Positions 46,743-58,999 of a DNA stretch of 64,000 bases are shown here, piece by piece. The stretch comes from Flaveria trinervia (taxonomy: Eukaryota > Streptophyta > Magnoliopsida > Asterales > Asteraceae). Each line of letters begins with the position of its first letter. Within the stretch, counting starts at the first letter, position 1. Where the stretch lies: positions 92,870,910 through 92,934,909 of the forward strand of contig CM046447.1 of assembly GCA_025506515.1 (NCBI GenBank), read 5' to 3'. The notes below the pieces were generated by a model that saw nothing but the letters and a program-made list of their open reading frames with translations, ran no database searches and had not been told where the DNA came from. The translations under genes were made by a program, and so were the position numbers.

Positions 46743-47647
46743 TATAAAAATAAATGTTTTTAAATGTTTTTATGTGTTAAAAATAAAAAATATTGAATAA
46801 GATCATGAAATATTATATAATATTTATCTGTTTATTATATATAATTTATTTATTTAATCTTTTAAATTGATTTAATAATTCCAAAATATCTGTCCATATA
46901 TTTCTTTTCTTTTCTTTTTATGTTTTATAACATACCAATTTCATTATCCAATATTTCAGATATTGAAAAACCTAATATCGAATTTTTATATATTTGAAAA
47001 TAAACACCACTAGATTATTATTACAAACGCACTCATCGACTTCTGGTGTTAGTTTGATAAGCTTACATCTTTTGTATCTGTGTTACACAACCATAGTAAT
47101 CCATAACTGAATAACTTAATCTCTTTGATTTACGGTTTTTATCTTCACCACTCTTTTTTACTCTAAAGCAAATTCCACCTTTTTACTTTTAACTATTTCC
47201 CCCTGAAACTTCCAAGCTACTTAACGAAGCTCCACCTTTGATAAGTGATTTGATCATATCGTAATGTGAAATTAGATAGGGCGTGTGATTATATCTGACC
47301 TCAGAAGATTTTTATTTTTATTTTTTTCTCAAAATTATCCCTTTTAAATATTAATGTTTAAACTGTTTCTATTAGACAAGACGTTGACACCTATACAAGC
47401 ATGCTTAAGCAACACTTTTGAGAGAAGAGACATTGACCGCCGTTGAGTACGCATGCCGCTTGCTTAGAAAACATATCTATCTATGAATGGTTTTACTGTA
47501 CAAATGTACACGCCTTATTGGTGTCATCTTGAAAGGAAAATCATAGCAAGTAAACGTTTGAGAATTTTTTATTTATTAAACATTTAAATTATTTAAATAA
47601 TCATTGAATTTACTTTCGATTTTACCCGTCAGTATATTAAACATTTA

Positions 47648-47654
<7 letters not shown>
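45117..47654. other. Intergenic, nothing firm
   Basis: AT-rich with TATATGTGTGTATG runs (45595-45650) and a (TA)n(TG)n block at 46681-46742. A short GC-richer patch at 45655-45765 is unexplained. Confidence 0.5.
46681..46742. repeat. (TA)n(TG)n microsatellite
   Basis: TA repeats passing into a pure TG run. Confidence 0.95.
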
Positions 47655-47696
<42 letters not shown>

Positions 47697-47766
47697 TGGT
47701 GAACCTCCTTCAAATGTTGTGTATATATATCATCTTCGTCCTTAGCTACCTTCAAGCTAATAGGTT

Positions 47767-47817
<51 letters not shown>
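47655..47817. promoter_or_regulatory. bHLH upstream region with (TA)n and (CT)n tracts
   Basis: (TA)n at 47655-47694 and (CT)n at about 47771-47817 lie 80-245 bases ahead of the start codon. CT tracts are common in plant leaders and core promoters. A GTATATATATC stretch at about 47720 could act as a TATA box. Confidence 0.4.
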
Positions 47818-47818
<1 letters not shown>

Positions 47819-47899
47819 ACACATACACAACACACAGCCATCATTGAAAATAGCTACAAACATATTCTAAGAGTGAGGTACCCTACCAAACAAAGTCAC

Positions 47900-48475
47900 A
47901 TGGATTTCTATTTTCACTACAGAAACCCTAATTTTCATTCTTCTTCAGTCCTTGTAACAAACAACAAAACCAGTAATCCATTTCAAGCAAAAGAAGGGGA
48001 TCAGAGGAAGAAGAACAAGATCAGAAACAACAACAAGATCAGCACCAAAGTGAAGCTCTCTACTGACCCTCAAAGTGTAGCGGCAAGAGAAAGAAGACAC
48101 AGAATCAGTGAGAAGTTCAAGATTCTAAGAAGCTTGATCCCAGGTGGTGACACCAAGAATCTTGACACTGTTTCCATGCTAGAAGAAGCCATTCAATATG
48201 TCAAGTACTTAAAGTCTCAAATTTGGCTTCACCAAACAATGATAAGTTTTGAAAACTTTGATGATTATGGTCATGATGCTAGTAGAAGTTATGATCATCA
48301 TGATCAATACCCACATCAAGATTTTCATCCTTTTGATCATTTCCATGGGGATAACTATCATCATGAGATGTTACCACAGCTAGGGTTTGCAGAAGGATCT
48401 TCCTTCAAAGTTGAAAGTGAAAATAACATGGTCTCTCCATCTCATGATCATCATCATCATGCAATTTATCCGTGA
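47900..48475 (+). CDS. Atypical bHLH transcription factor, LAX/ROX/HEC-like (subfamily VIIIb)
   Basis: Intact single-exon frame of 191 residues. The ATG at 47900 (MDFYFHYRNP) is chosen over the upstream in-frame Met at 47696, because the extra 68 residues would be encoded by the TA/CT repeats of the leader. A basic stretch (residues 31-53) leads into the bHLH at about 55-112: DPQSVAARERRHRISEKFK, loop SLIPGGDTKNLDT, second helix VSMLEEAIQYVKYLKSQIW. The usual E-box-contacting Glu is replaced by Ala, as in the HEC/IND/LAX group. The close match to LAX1/ROX-type proteins suggests a role in meristem or axillary branching, by homology only. The C-terminus is rich in His and Asp (residues 118-155 and a terminal DHHHH run). 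No intron, as usual in this group. Confidence 0.9.
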   Translation: MDFYFHYRNPNFHSSSVLVTNNKTSNPFQAKEGDQRKKNKIRNNNKISTKVKLSTDPQSVAARERRHRISEKFKILRSLIPGGDTKNLDTVSMLEEAIQYVKYLKSQIWLHQTMISFENFDDYGHDASRSYDHHDQYPHQDFHPFDHFHGDNYHHEMLPQLGFAEGSSFKVESENNMVSPSHDHHHHAIYP

Positions 48476-48994
48476 AGTTATCTATGCATATGCCGTTAGT
48501 TATGAATCTAGATCTTAGTATATCTGTATGTTTTTAAGGGTGTTTCATGATGCAAATTATGAATGTTTTGTTTTGGATGGCGTAGAGGAATGTATATTCA
48601 TGAAACATAACCTGTATATCTTAGTGTATGGTGACACTTTTGATATGTAATGATATGATTACCTGCGCTGTCAAATATTTTGGATGGCAGAATCAAAAAA
48701 CAGATTTTTAATTCATAGAATCATAGAGATATGATTTCAAATTATAATTCAACTTTTATGCTCTAAAAGATGTGTAAATATCTGGTAATGTTACTAAACT
48801 TAAATATTTGTGCATAATAGAGCAATGATTTTCATTAGTGACGAACATTGGAGTGAGAGTAGTGTGACCAGTGATCCCAAATTTGGGTTCTTAGATCATT
48901 TATCTCACTATTATAGTTCAGTATATATGCAAGAGATAATAACAAAGTTTTCTGATTATCATTGAAGTTCCCTTAAAAACATTAAGAATATTAA
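48476..48994. other. 3' region of the bHLH gene
   Basis: AT-rich, noncoding; should contain the 3' UTR. AATGAT/TATGTAATG runs near 48640 could serve polyadenylation, but no site is certain. Confidence 0.4.
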
Positions 48995-49360
48995 GGTCTG
49001 TTTGACAGTCTTTTAATTAATCTTTTAATGGTTCAAATGTCTGAATGGTTCAGCATTTAATGGTTTGGAATGTTTATTTCACGAGCATATGTCCTAATGG
49101 TTAAGAATTTACCTCTGAATGGTTAGGCGTTATATGATGCTGAATGGTTAAGATGTCTAATACTTTTGGTTAAGATATATTATTTGAATTGGTCAGATAT
49201 TTGCCTTTTAATGGTTAAAAATATACTACCTTTTAATGGTTCAGACCTTTTAATAATTCAATACTTAATAATTCAGACCTCTTAATGATTCAACACTTAA
49301 TGGTTTAGACCTTTTATTAGTTCAACACTTAATCATTCAGAAATTACCAAACAATCCTAA
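48992..49360. mobile_element. Harbinger-type MITE with TAA duplication and internal GGTTCAGA repeats
   Basis: Element 48995-49357 (363 bp), with TAA at 48992-48994 and 49358-49360. Left end GGTCTGTTTGACAGTC; right end inverted GGATTGTTTGGTAATT. The interior is built of ten or more degenerate copies of TTAATGGTTCAGACC. Noncoding. Confidence 0.8.
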
Positions 49361-50290
49361 ATTGATTTAGCTAAAACCCAAAAACAGTAATCAAAGGAAT
49401 TATTCTTAAAAAGATATAATACATTATACTTCATTTTCATATTTCTAAACTGGTACATGACCCAAACCAACACGAAGAGGGTTTGTTCATCTTTGTTCTC
49501 TAACGTTAACCCAATTAACAAACACTAGTACAAAAATGAGCAAAAAAGACTCTTTCAACAAACAATTTAAGGCTATTTTATCTTAACAACCATAAATAAT
49601 ATAAAACAACTATAAATTCAAATTTTGAATGAATCTTTTAGAAATAATCAAAACAGCCGTAAAATTTGATTTTAATAGCTTTTAAAATTTATATAAATAA
49701 CTAAAGAGTCTTATTAGGTTGGAACCGCGCAATCAAATTTTATTATTTTTAATTTATAAACAGAATAAACTATAAAATGTTTATAAACATTGTAGCTTGG
49801 ACAGATATTTGGAAATATAAACCGGATATTTTTTAAATTTAAACCAGATATTTTTGAAATTTAAACCAAAATCTTTTTAGATATATCTATAATACTTTTA
49901 ATCTTAACCAACCCTAATTGTGATCATAATTTTACATGAAACTTCTCATTCTTACTTTCTTCACAATCAATTCAAGTTCTTCTTATTCATAATTTTGTCA
50001 TTCCATCTTCTGTGATTAAGGATTTTTTTTTGCAAATATGCAAGTAACATTTATCATTAATAAACTTTTTTTTGCAAATATGCAAGTAACATTCCATCTT
50101 CCATCTTTTTAGTTTGCAAATATGCAAGTAACTATATTATATGTTATATATGTACCTACATTCATATAGATATAGAACCCGTATAGTATATACCCGTCTG
50201 AAATTAATCTATTAGAGATTAATTTTGGATTGTCTCATTTTTGGAACTGTTTTTGGTTGTTCTATCTCATTAGGCTATATATACATTTTT

Positions 50291-50413
50291 AACAAGTTGA
50301 TTGTTTAAAAAAAATCGACGCATCTCTCTTTACTCCATTGAGTTTGCTATTTATATACAAACGTGAGGAGTTAAAAGAAAATGTTGTCGATTTTTTTAAA
50401 TAATCGTCTTGTT
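50291..50413. repeat. 123-base near-perfect hairpin
   Basis: The left arm AACAAGTTGATTGTTTAAAA and the right arm inverted AACAAGACGATTATTTAAAA continue to pair through ATCGAC and ACTCC over about 46 bases. The loop itself contains GTTTG and CAAAC. It lies in the CACTA leader next to a TA tract. Confidence 0.75.
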
Positions 50414-50415
50414 AA

Positions 50416-50417
<2 letters not shown>

Positions 50418-50495
<78 letters not shown>

Positions 50496-50504
50496 ATATA
50501 TTAT

Positions 50505-50549
<45 letters not shown>

Positions 50550-50570
50550 ATATATATATATATATATATG
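50418..50570. repeat. (TA)n microsatellite in the CACTA leader
   Basis: About 150 bases of TA with a few TATTAT interruptions. A 78-codon Tyr/Ile frame across it is a composition artefact. Confidence 0.95.
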
Positions 50571-50690
50571 AGATAGGACAATTTAAAAGTGGGTTAAGAT
50601 CCAACACCTTATATTAGTTTTAGTTTATTCATCCACATCATATATACTTGTTTATTCATATATGTTTTTTGTTTGCTTATTTGTTTCAGA

Positions 50691-51127
50691 TGGATCATAA
50701 CAACCGGATGTATGAATAAGACTACCTAACAAAAGATTTGTGATGGGGCTACAAAGTTTTTTTTAGGGTTGCTCAAAGAGGACCGTGTGAAAAAGGAACC
50801 CAATTCATTCCGTGTCTTTGTATGAAATGTAACTTTTTACTGAATTCAAGAAAATAAAAGAAATCAAGTATCATTTGTTTAGAAATGGATTTATGTTCAA
50901 TTATACTTGTTGGTCAAAACATGGAGAATCAATTGCTAATCATAGCACCACGACGATGAATGTAGACGATAGTTATAATGAGAAGGCCAATGTTGCCCAT
51001 AATAATGATGAAAATGATAATTTAAATGAGGGTAATGATAATTTGAATGACATGTTCAGTGATATGGAACCTAATACCAAAGACAATGATCAAGAAAAAC
51101 TACAACAAATATTTTCGGATTCAAAAA
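50691..51127 (+). pseudogene. CACTA transposase-associated domain
   Basis: The ATG at 50691 opens MDHNNRMY, like the N-terminus of the plant transposase-associated domain. Further motifs are PCLCMKCNFLLNSR (Cys pair) and KYHLFRNGFMFNYTCWSKHGES (50875 onward), followed by an acidic, Asn-rich linker. A stop interrupts near 50720, and an A run at 51121-51128 shifts the frame into the TNP2 part. This domain normally precedes TNP2 in plant CACTA elements. Confidence 0.7.
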
Positions 51128-54100
51128 AAACCGTTATATGTTGGTTGTGATAACTTTTCTAAGCTTAGTGATGTGTTGAAACTGTTTAACATAAAGTCAA
51201 ACTACGGATGGAATGATAAGAGTTTTACATGTCTATTAGAGTTATTGCATGACATGCTTGCCAAAGATAACGAGTTACCTATATCTTTATACCAAGCTAA
51301 GAAAATGATGTGCCCTATGGAATTAAAAGTTGAAAGAATACATGCATGTCCGAATGATTGTATGTTATATAGAAATCAGTTCGAAAAAACCCATAGTTGT
51401 GTTACATGTGGTGAATCGAGGTACAAGCATAAAAATGAAAGTAACGAATATAATGATGATGTGACAAAAAAGGGCCACCAGCTAAATTATTGTGGTATTT
51501 CCCTATCATACCTAGATTAAAGCGTTTATTTGCTAATCCTAAAGAATCAAAGTGATTGCGTTGGGATTCTGAAGAGCGTAAGAATGATGGAAAGTTAAGA
51601 CATGTGGCGAATTCACCATAATGGAGAAATATTGATTATGAATTTCCTTATTTTCGCTATGAGATTAGAAATATAAGATTTGGTCTTAGTTCTGATGGTA
51701 TTAATCCTTTTGGAAATATGAGTAGTCGTCATAGTTCTTGGCATGTTCTTTTATGCATGTACAACCTTCCACCATGGTTATGCATGAAAAGAAAATACTT
51801 AATGATGTCATTTTTAATTCAAAGTCCAAAACAACCTGACAATGATATTGATGTTTATTTGTCTCCTTTGATTAATGATGTAACACCCGGCTATTTATTT
51901 ATTCTGAAGCCGACGAAAGAAGAAAAAAGAAATAAAGTCCAAAGTCGAGGGACCAAACTCGCCAACGAGAGAAGTTTGGTATGTGGTGATATTTGAAGGT
52001 AGAGGGAAGCCATTACCCTCTCCCCACACTCACATTTTCAGCAAACAAAATAGGAGAAGAGAGAAAGAAGAGAAAAGGAGAGAAAAAGGTTGGTTCGGGT
52101 AGATTAAAGCTCGAAAATCGTCGAGTAGCGGGTCAAATCGAAGCTCTTCTCATTATGGTCATTTGTGTGAGTTCTAGGACCCCTCTTTTACACATTTTTG
52201 AATCATTTGGGGCTGGACCACATCTGAAAATTGGGTTTTTGGTGTGTGTGGGTGTTTGACCCATTTGTGTATGTGTGGGTATGTGTATGATTCGTTTGGG
52301 TCTTGCTTTTGGGCTTGCATGTGCTTGAATGATGTTGTGGTATGCATTACTAAGGTTTAGGATGGTTGATTTGGGCTTAGAATGGGTTTAGATGAGCTTG
52401 GAGGTCGAAAATGATAGATTCGGTTCGGGATGAACTGCATTCTGCACAAGCTAGGGCTAGGAGACCGAATGGAGGCCATACGGCCGATTGAGGTGCGATT
52501 GAGGTTCATTTGCACAACCGAGTGTTCATTCACACGATTGAGAGCCCCGTCGCATAAATGCCCATTCGTATTAGTTTCGCACGATTGGATGTTCATTCGC
52601 ATAGGTGTTCATCCGCATTGGTTCAATCGCATGATGTTCAGTCGCCTGGAGGCCATACGACTGAAGGGTGCCCATACGCCCAAGTAGGGTTGGTGTACCC
52701 GAGGAAAGTGTAGTTTATGTACTGACTTTCGGGGGAAAGTGCAGATGTAAGTTTTGACGTGAAAGTTCCCGTAAGTTCATGTAAGATGACTGTTGAGGCC
52801 TTAGAGAGTATGTTGGGCATGATGATGATGATGTCGCCCTGTATGATGATGATGACTGTGTATGTTATGTTCCTTATTATGATGTATGTTTATCTTTCAA
52901 GTGTCTTTACATGTTATGTTAATGAATGAAATGAAAGTAGTATGTAACGTAAAGCGAAAGATAATGAAAGAGGAACATGAAGTAAGAATGCATGCATTAA
53001 TGAATGATGAAAGTAAAGAAAGTCTTGCAAGCCTTGTATGTCGGGACACACCATTAAAAGGTGTTAGCCCAACTGTGTGCGGGTTCGCTACCCCGGGAGG
53101 ATGCACATTGGGGTCTTTCTTTGTGATTGACCATTTGTATGGAACCATTGTTGCTTGCCTTAGGTACTGTGGCCAGAGGTGTTGGGCATCGTGAATGATG
53201 GTCTAAGATAGGCTTAAGTCCAGTACCATGAGCATGAAGGGCATAGCACATGACAATGGTGTACGTGAACTTTATCTTAGGTACTATGGCCAGAGGTGCT
53301 GGGCACCGTGAATGAATGTCTATGATAGGCTTAGGCCCAGTACCATGAGCATGAAGGGTAAAGTTCATGATGTTGATGAAAGGAAAAGATCTAATGAATG
53401 TAAGAACAAATAATGAAGATAATAATGATATTATCTATGTGTACATATGATGTATGAACACATGAATGTAAAGAACGGTTTTAACGAAAGAAAAGTATGT
53501 TTTATTATAAAACTAGAACTCACTCAGCAACGCTGACCTTGATGTGTTTCCAGTTGGCAGGTAATGATTGCTGAGGATGGCATGGGGCGGCTACTCAGCT
53601 CTTTTAGGATGGCATCCATTTATATAATGCTTTTGTGATGTAATGCAACAATGTATTTTTGTAACTGATTAACAATGTATTATTTTACAAAAGTTTTTAT
53701 GATGAAATGATATGTCATTTTTGAATGTTTCCGCTACAATATTTATGTAAAATAAATAAAAATGTATGTTTTATGTGAAATGATTTACCAGCTGTAAGCG
53801 TCCCGGGAACAGAGCCTTACAAATAACCTTAAAACCCTTTGGAGCCTAGGAGTAGACATGTATGATGCCTATGAAAATGTGAACTTTAAGTTACGAGCCA
53901 TGATTTTATGCACTATAAGTGATTTCCGGCATATGGAAATTTGTCAGGATATAGTACTAAAGGTAAACAAACTTATCCTGTATGTGAAAACAAAAAAAGC
54001 ACTATAAGATTAAAACATTGCAAAAAAACTATGTATATGGGACATCGACGATTTCTTCCACAATATCACCGTTAGCGAAGGTTTACAAAGGAATTTGATG

Positions 54101-54480
54101 GAAATATCGAGCTTGGGAAGGGTAGGAAAAGTTTTGATGCATTTTCACGAGTAGAAAGTATGAATATCGTGTTGGGAAAAAGAACATGTACCGAAAAAGG
54201 AGCAAATTGGAAAAAGAAGTCCCTTTTTTGGGAGTTACCTTACTGGAAAAGTTTGGAGTTCGACACTGCCTAGATGTTATGCATATTAAAAAAAATGTTT
54301 GTGATAGTTTATTAGGTTTATTGCTAAACATTCCTGAAAAAACTAAAGATGAGATTAATGTTCGTAAAGACATGGAAGAAATGGGAATACTTAAGGAGCT
54401 TGCCCCTGTTGAGAGAGCCAAGAGTATTTATCTTCCACATTACAAGTGTCACCTCTTTACACAAAGACAAACAATGGTTT
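51128..54480 (+). pseudogene. CACTA TNP2-like transposase, split by an insertion
   Basis: First part 51128-51878: PLYVGCDNFSKLSDVLKLFN, YQAKKMMCPMELKVERIHACP, NDCMLYR, CVTCGESRY, then after a shift near 51470 LLWYFPIIPRLKRLFA, a TGA at 51553 where the family has an open codon, and SSRHSSWHVLLCMYNLPPWL. The frame stops at SPLIND against the inserted LTR-like sequence (51879-53821). It resumes at 53822 with LKTLWSLGVDMYDAY, then YMGHRRFLP, WKKKSLFWELPYWKSL and, after a shift, RHCLDVMHIKKNVCDSLLG. These are standard TNP2 signatures. The protein bound and cut CACTA ends; this copy is inactive. Confidence 0.85.
51874..53826. mobile_element. Putative solo LTR, 1.94 kb
   Basis: It begins TGTAACACCCGGC at 51879 and ends GAGCCTTACA at 53821, so TG...CA. 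Flanks AATGA (51874-51878) and AATAA (53822-53826) differ at one of five positions. No gag, pol, PBS or second LTR is present. Inside, a 116-bp direct repeat (GGTACTGTGGCCAGAGG at 53163, GGTACTATGGCCAGAGG at 53279) includes CAGTACCATGAGCATGAAGG. Length would suit a Ty3-gypsy type LTR, but the family is not proven. Confidence 0.6.
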
Positions 54481-54844
54481 ATAGCACCACATCTAATCGG
54501 GTATTATATCTTTTTTATCCTTACGATGATTTATGTTTTTTTTATTTATGTGAAGTGTGGTTTAAATTGATTTTACATCAAGCTTCTAGTTTGTCCTATA
54601 TTATTGAACGTTAATTATAATTTGTAGTTGTGTAATACGAATAACATAATATATTGCAACCATGTGATATTGCATTTTCATCTTTTTATGCAGAAGTTAA
54701 TATATAACAGCTTGTTGTGTATTATTGTATTATAAACTATTTTATCCTTAATTGAATTATTATTCATTAGCTAACAAATTATATCTCTTAACCTATTTAA
54801 TTTGGTAAAAGATGCAACCAAATAACTTAGCATTTTCTTACTTA

Positions 54845-55382
54845 TGCAGGCGACATTGGATATTAAATTTACTTTATCATCATCCCATATATAAAACTTG
54901 GGAAGGGTTAAATATTTGATTCACTTAAAGGTACAAAGGATCTTTCCAATTACGTGATCACGAAATTATTCGAAGAGACCACAAAACATGAAATAATGTG
55001 GGATATGGTTAATGTAAGTTCTTTTTTTTTCATAGGTAGTCTATTTTTATATATAATTAACCAATTGTTAAATCAATTACTTTAGTGTCGTCAACAACCT
55101 AAAGGATGGGAGTGCTATTATGGTGTTATGATGACAAGTATGATTTCGTGATACATAACGAAGAACATATTGTAAATATATTTTATACACTCGTATTTAT
55201 ATATGTTTAAGTATGATATATGTTAAATTATAATTTAACTTTTATGTATCTTTTTTTAGCTGGTAAATAAACTCAACATGATTTGTCAGGGTGAAATCAA
55301 TGAATTTGTAGAACGTACTTTAAAGACGTTTATGTCATTTTTTGTCGAGGATGATGATAAGATGGATGGGGAGGATGAATGA
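54845..55382 (+). pseudogene. Ulp1-type cysteine protease region of the CACTA element
   Basis: The spliced reading gives HWIL (His, about 54853), FDSLKGTKDLSNYV (Asp, about 54920), then an intron (GTAAGT at about 55014 to TAG near 55085), CRQQPKGWEC (Gln and catalytic Cys, about 55088-55115), and a tail NKLNMICQGEINEFVERTLK after a second intron, with a stop at about 55380. The His, Asp, Gln, Cys order fits Ulp1/SENP proteases that cleave SUMO-type conjugates and that some plant CACTA and MULE elements carry. Frames are broken, for example GWECYYG in place of GWECGYY. Confidence 0.6.
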
Positions 55383-55919
55383 AGGTAAGTATGTTGTATG
55401 CTAGTCTCTTTCGATTTGTAAGTTAAGTTAGATAGTTTGTGCTTGAAAATACAAATTCATTAATAGCTACAATTTACATACTTATTGTTACACTTCTACG
55501 TGTAAACTCTTTGTTGGTTTTATCAATCTCAAGACTTGTTAGAGATTAGTTAGGTAGGTTGCTTATTGCATATTGATAAATGTAAAAGTTGCGAGTATAT
55601 ACAATATATTAGATTAGATTGTTCATGTTGTATTAATAAGCACAAGTTATTGTACTATTATTTAACAATTTGAATTGTTGTACACAGGTGTGATTATTAC
55701 CGGCATTTATGAAGTCTATAGAAAGTCACTGGAAACTAACGGATGCAACATTTGTTAATTTCGATGGCTATGATATTAGTGTTGAGATTTGAAATGGTCA
55801 TTGTTTTGAGTTTTGAATTTATAAGTAATCTAACAATATTTCTATGTATACTTTTGTGTTTGTGAGTGTTTGTATCAAATGGTATGGATGAAGTTTAACT
55901 TTTACACAGTTGTTGATTT

Positions 55920-56127
<208 letters not shown>

Positions 56128-56461
56128 GTTTTTACCGTGCTCGTAAGTTTTGGATGTATTTCTTTTACAAATTTTGTATTATGTTTTTAAAGTTGTTGTC
56201 TATGTCTTCTATAACTGTTGATTTATACATTTTACAGCTGTTTTCTAAAATTCTAATCTTAATCTATTATGACTGTATGATGATATGTAAATGTACAAAT
56301 TAATTTTTAGTTAATTAGATTTTTGTTTTATTTTCGATGTACAATTTAACAGCAATAAAAGAGTTTGGACCAAAAATAGCCATGCAATATAAGGCTCTTT
56401 TAAAATAGTCTTAAATTATCATATAAACAGCCTTAAATGAGTTTTTTTTGTAATGGTGAAA

Positions 56462-58113
56462 CGTAAACACTTAAATGACTGGATTTTTTTGTTAGTGTCC
56501 ATTCCTTAAGACAATGAGCTACATATTCATTTATGTTTTTTCATTAATACTGTAAGCCAACGGTTCACGAACATAAATGAATTCAAAGGAACGTATGCTA
56601 ATTAACAAATTAAGATCAATCAGAAGTAAACGAGATATATCCAAATTAAAATATAAAATATATCATCTTTACATTCAACGTTTCAAATTAAAACAAAATA
56701 TCTAAACGAAAGAAGATGCATGTGTTCATATGCACAGATTTAGTTAAGGAACAATGTACATTAATTTTTTTTTTCTTCTAAGTGGAGATACGTAACCTTC
56801 CCTCAAACGGTCTATGAATACTTCACTTTACGTTCGGCTTGTTTAAAAGCATACATATTTCTATCAGTTAAGCTTATTTGTTTGGTACATGTGGGGGTAA
56901 TCTTAATCTAGCTAAGGAGATTTCAAATGGAGATATTAGCAATTTTGTCTTTTTGTAGTTAATTACAGAAACTAAACTCGACCAAGTGTTAAAGATTTTG
57001 AGCAACTGTATCATATTAAGAAATTTTGGGATGTAATATTTTTAACGACAAGTTAGTTGTTAGTATCACCAATTGCTAGTTAGTAATTATTCGTTTATGT
57101 CTTGATTTGAACTCTTAACCTTTAGAAGAGATAGTCTTCAATCTCCCCGTTAACCACTAGACAAAAGAATCAATAGCATTCTCCGATATAACTAATAACA
57201 CAAACAAAAAAAACAAACATCAATCTACACAAATAAACATATATTAAAAGTAACGAGAAATATCCAAATTAAAGTGTTAAACACCATCAACCTTACATCC
57301 ACCATTTAGAAAGGTTTATATTCTAATTAACTTTAGAGAGTTGTATTCATTTTTGAATTTTTAATTTTTTACTATTAAACTTAATACTTTTACATCTTAT
57401 AGTTTATCCCCTATAAATTGTCACTCTCAACTTTGTCTACTATACTTTTCGTCTTTTACATAATTTTAATTCACATATCAATCTAAATTTTACGAGTTAA
57501 AATTTTACGAGTTAACATGTCATACTTAATGTTTTTACGTCAAATTTTGGATTGTTTATGATATAACATCGCGTTGGTAGCCATGTGCTGCAGGCCCCAT
57601 AGTGTCTTCACTCTATCTGTTCCCTAAAGAACCCATAATAAGAGAAATCTTCAATTTCCGCAGCCATATTAATTAAGATATATATTGAAATGTGTTTTCG
57701 ATTATTTATAAGATGTGGAAAAGAATGTACTATCTATAAGATGTGGGATGTAAAATGCAGTTTGCTATTTTGCTTTTTATGAAATGGTTTCTACTTCAAC
57801 ACAACTATACACATAAATACAGTGTATTATCATGTTTGTAGTATAGTCTAGGCAAGAGTCAAGTATCGTCCAAAGACTCGAAATCTCTAAATACATCAAT
57901 TTTGTAATTTTAGCCAAAAATATAGATGGTTAGTTGATAGCACAAAAATAACATAAACTAACATGCAAGTAAATAGCATGGATGAACTATCAATCAAGGA
58001 ATGATCACTTAGGTTCAAATCAACTTGAAGATATAATGACTCAATATATGGATGTATCGTAAAACCAAGAATGCCAAGTGATGTTATCTATTCAGATAAT
58101 TGTTTAGAAACTA
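56462..58113. other. Intergenic with decayed repeats
   Basis: No gene. A third copy of the 28-kb dispersed repeat lies at about 57400-57600, and a tRNA-like SINE fragment at 57105-57175. Confidence 0.45.
57105..57175 (-). repeat. tRNA-derived SINE-like fragment with A and B boxes
   Basis: On - it reads TCTAGTGGTTAACGGGGAG (A-box-like TAGTGGTTAACGG) and about 30 bases later AGAGTTCAAATC (B-box-like). Acceptor-stem pairing was not found, so this is a SINE head or tRNA relic and not a working tRNA. Confidence 0.5.
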
Positions 58114-58179
58114 ATAGATATAGGTTCCATGTTTCATACACCATCGGTTCTGCATTTTACACCATCGGTAGTAACGGTC

Positions 58180-58320
58180 GTTTGTTAACATATAAACGGC
58201 CGTATGTCACGAAGTAAATGGTCATTTGTATGGTGGTAAACGGCCATTTACAGCTCTGTAAACGGTCGTTTACAGAGAAATAAACGGCAGTTTAACTTAG
58301 AGTAAACGGTCGTTTACTAC
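58180..58320. repeat. Left palindrome array of the MULE-type element
   Basis: Six or seven units such as GTAAACGGTCGTTTAC and TAAACGGCCGTATG, each palindrome-like. Confidence 0.85.
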
Positions 58321-58999
58321 TATTAAGATTTTTATTATTTTTTTCTAATTATTATATTTAATATATTATTGTTAAGTTTTTATTCAATTTTTAATATTTT
58401 TATAAAATTTAAATTATAGTAATTATAAATTGAATATAAGTATTGGATGAAAATAAGTGAATACATGTACAAAAAAAAATTTATATACCTGTATTAAAAT
58501 TTTATTTATAATTATATTAATCTTTTGTATGTTTTTATTTGTAACGTTTTTATTCTATTTTTAATATTTTTATTATACTAAGTATTTATATATTGTTAAA
58601 TTTAATTATACTAAATTATATAATGTATATATATTAAGTTTATATTAATAATTTTATGTACAATAAAACTTATATAGTTTGAAATTTTTGAACTTTATAA
58701 AAGGAATATATTGTTAGTAACTTTAAGATTTTATTAATTTTTTATAATTATAGTTATATTATATTAAATTTATATATTGTTAAGTTTTTAAGATTTTCAT
58801 ATAATGTTTATGATTGTTATAAATTTTGAAGTTTAGAAATAACAATAAAACTTATATAGTTTACAAATTTTAAACTTTATAAAATTAATAATTACAAATG
58901 ATACTAATCTAATCTATATTAAAATGAGTAACAGTTTTATTTTGAAATATATATTGACTATATCTTTAAAGTCTCTCCTCGTATATTCTTTCCCACGCA

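Noticed and set aside
47645..47863. Arg/Glu repeat frame on - upstream of the bHLH gene
   Set aside because: Translation of the (CT)n and (TA)n leader repeats on the opposite strand.
47696..47899. Upstream in-frame start for the bHLH protein
   Set aside because: Would add residues encoded by CT repeats in the leader; the ATG at 47900 gives the expected N-terminus.
50381..50617. Tyr/Ile repeat frames across TA tracts, here and at 55870-56190
   Set aside because: Pure translation of (TA)n microsatellites.
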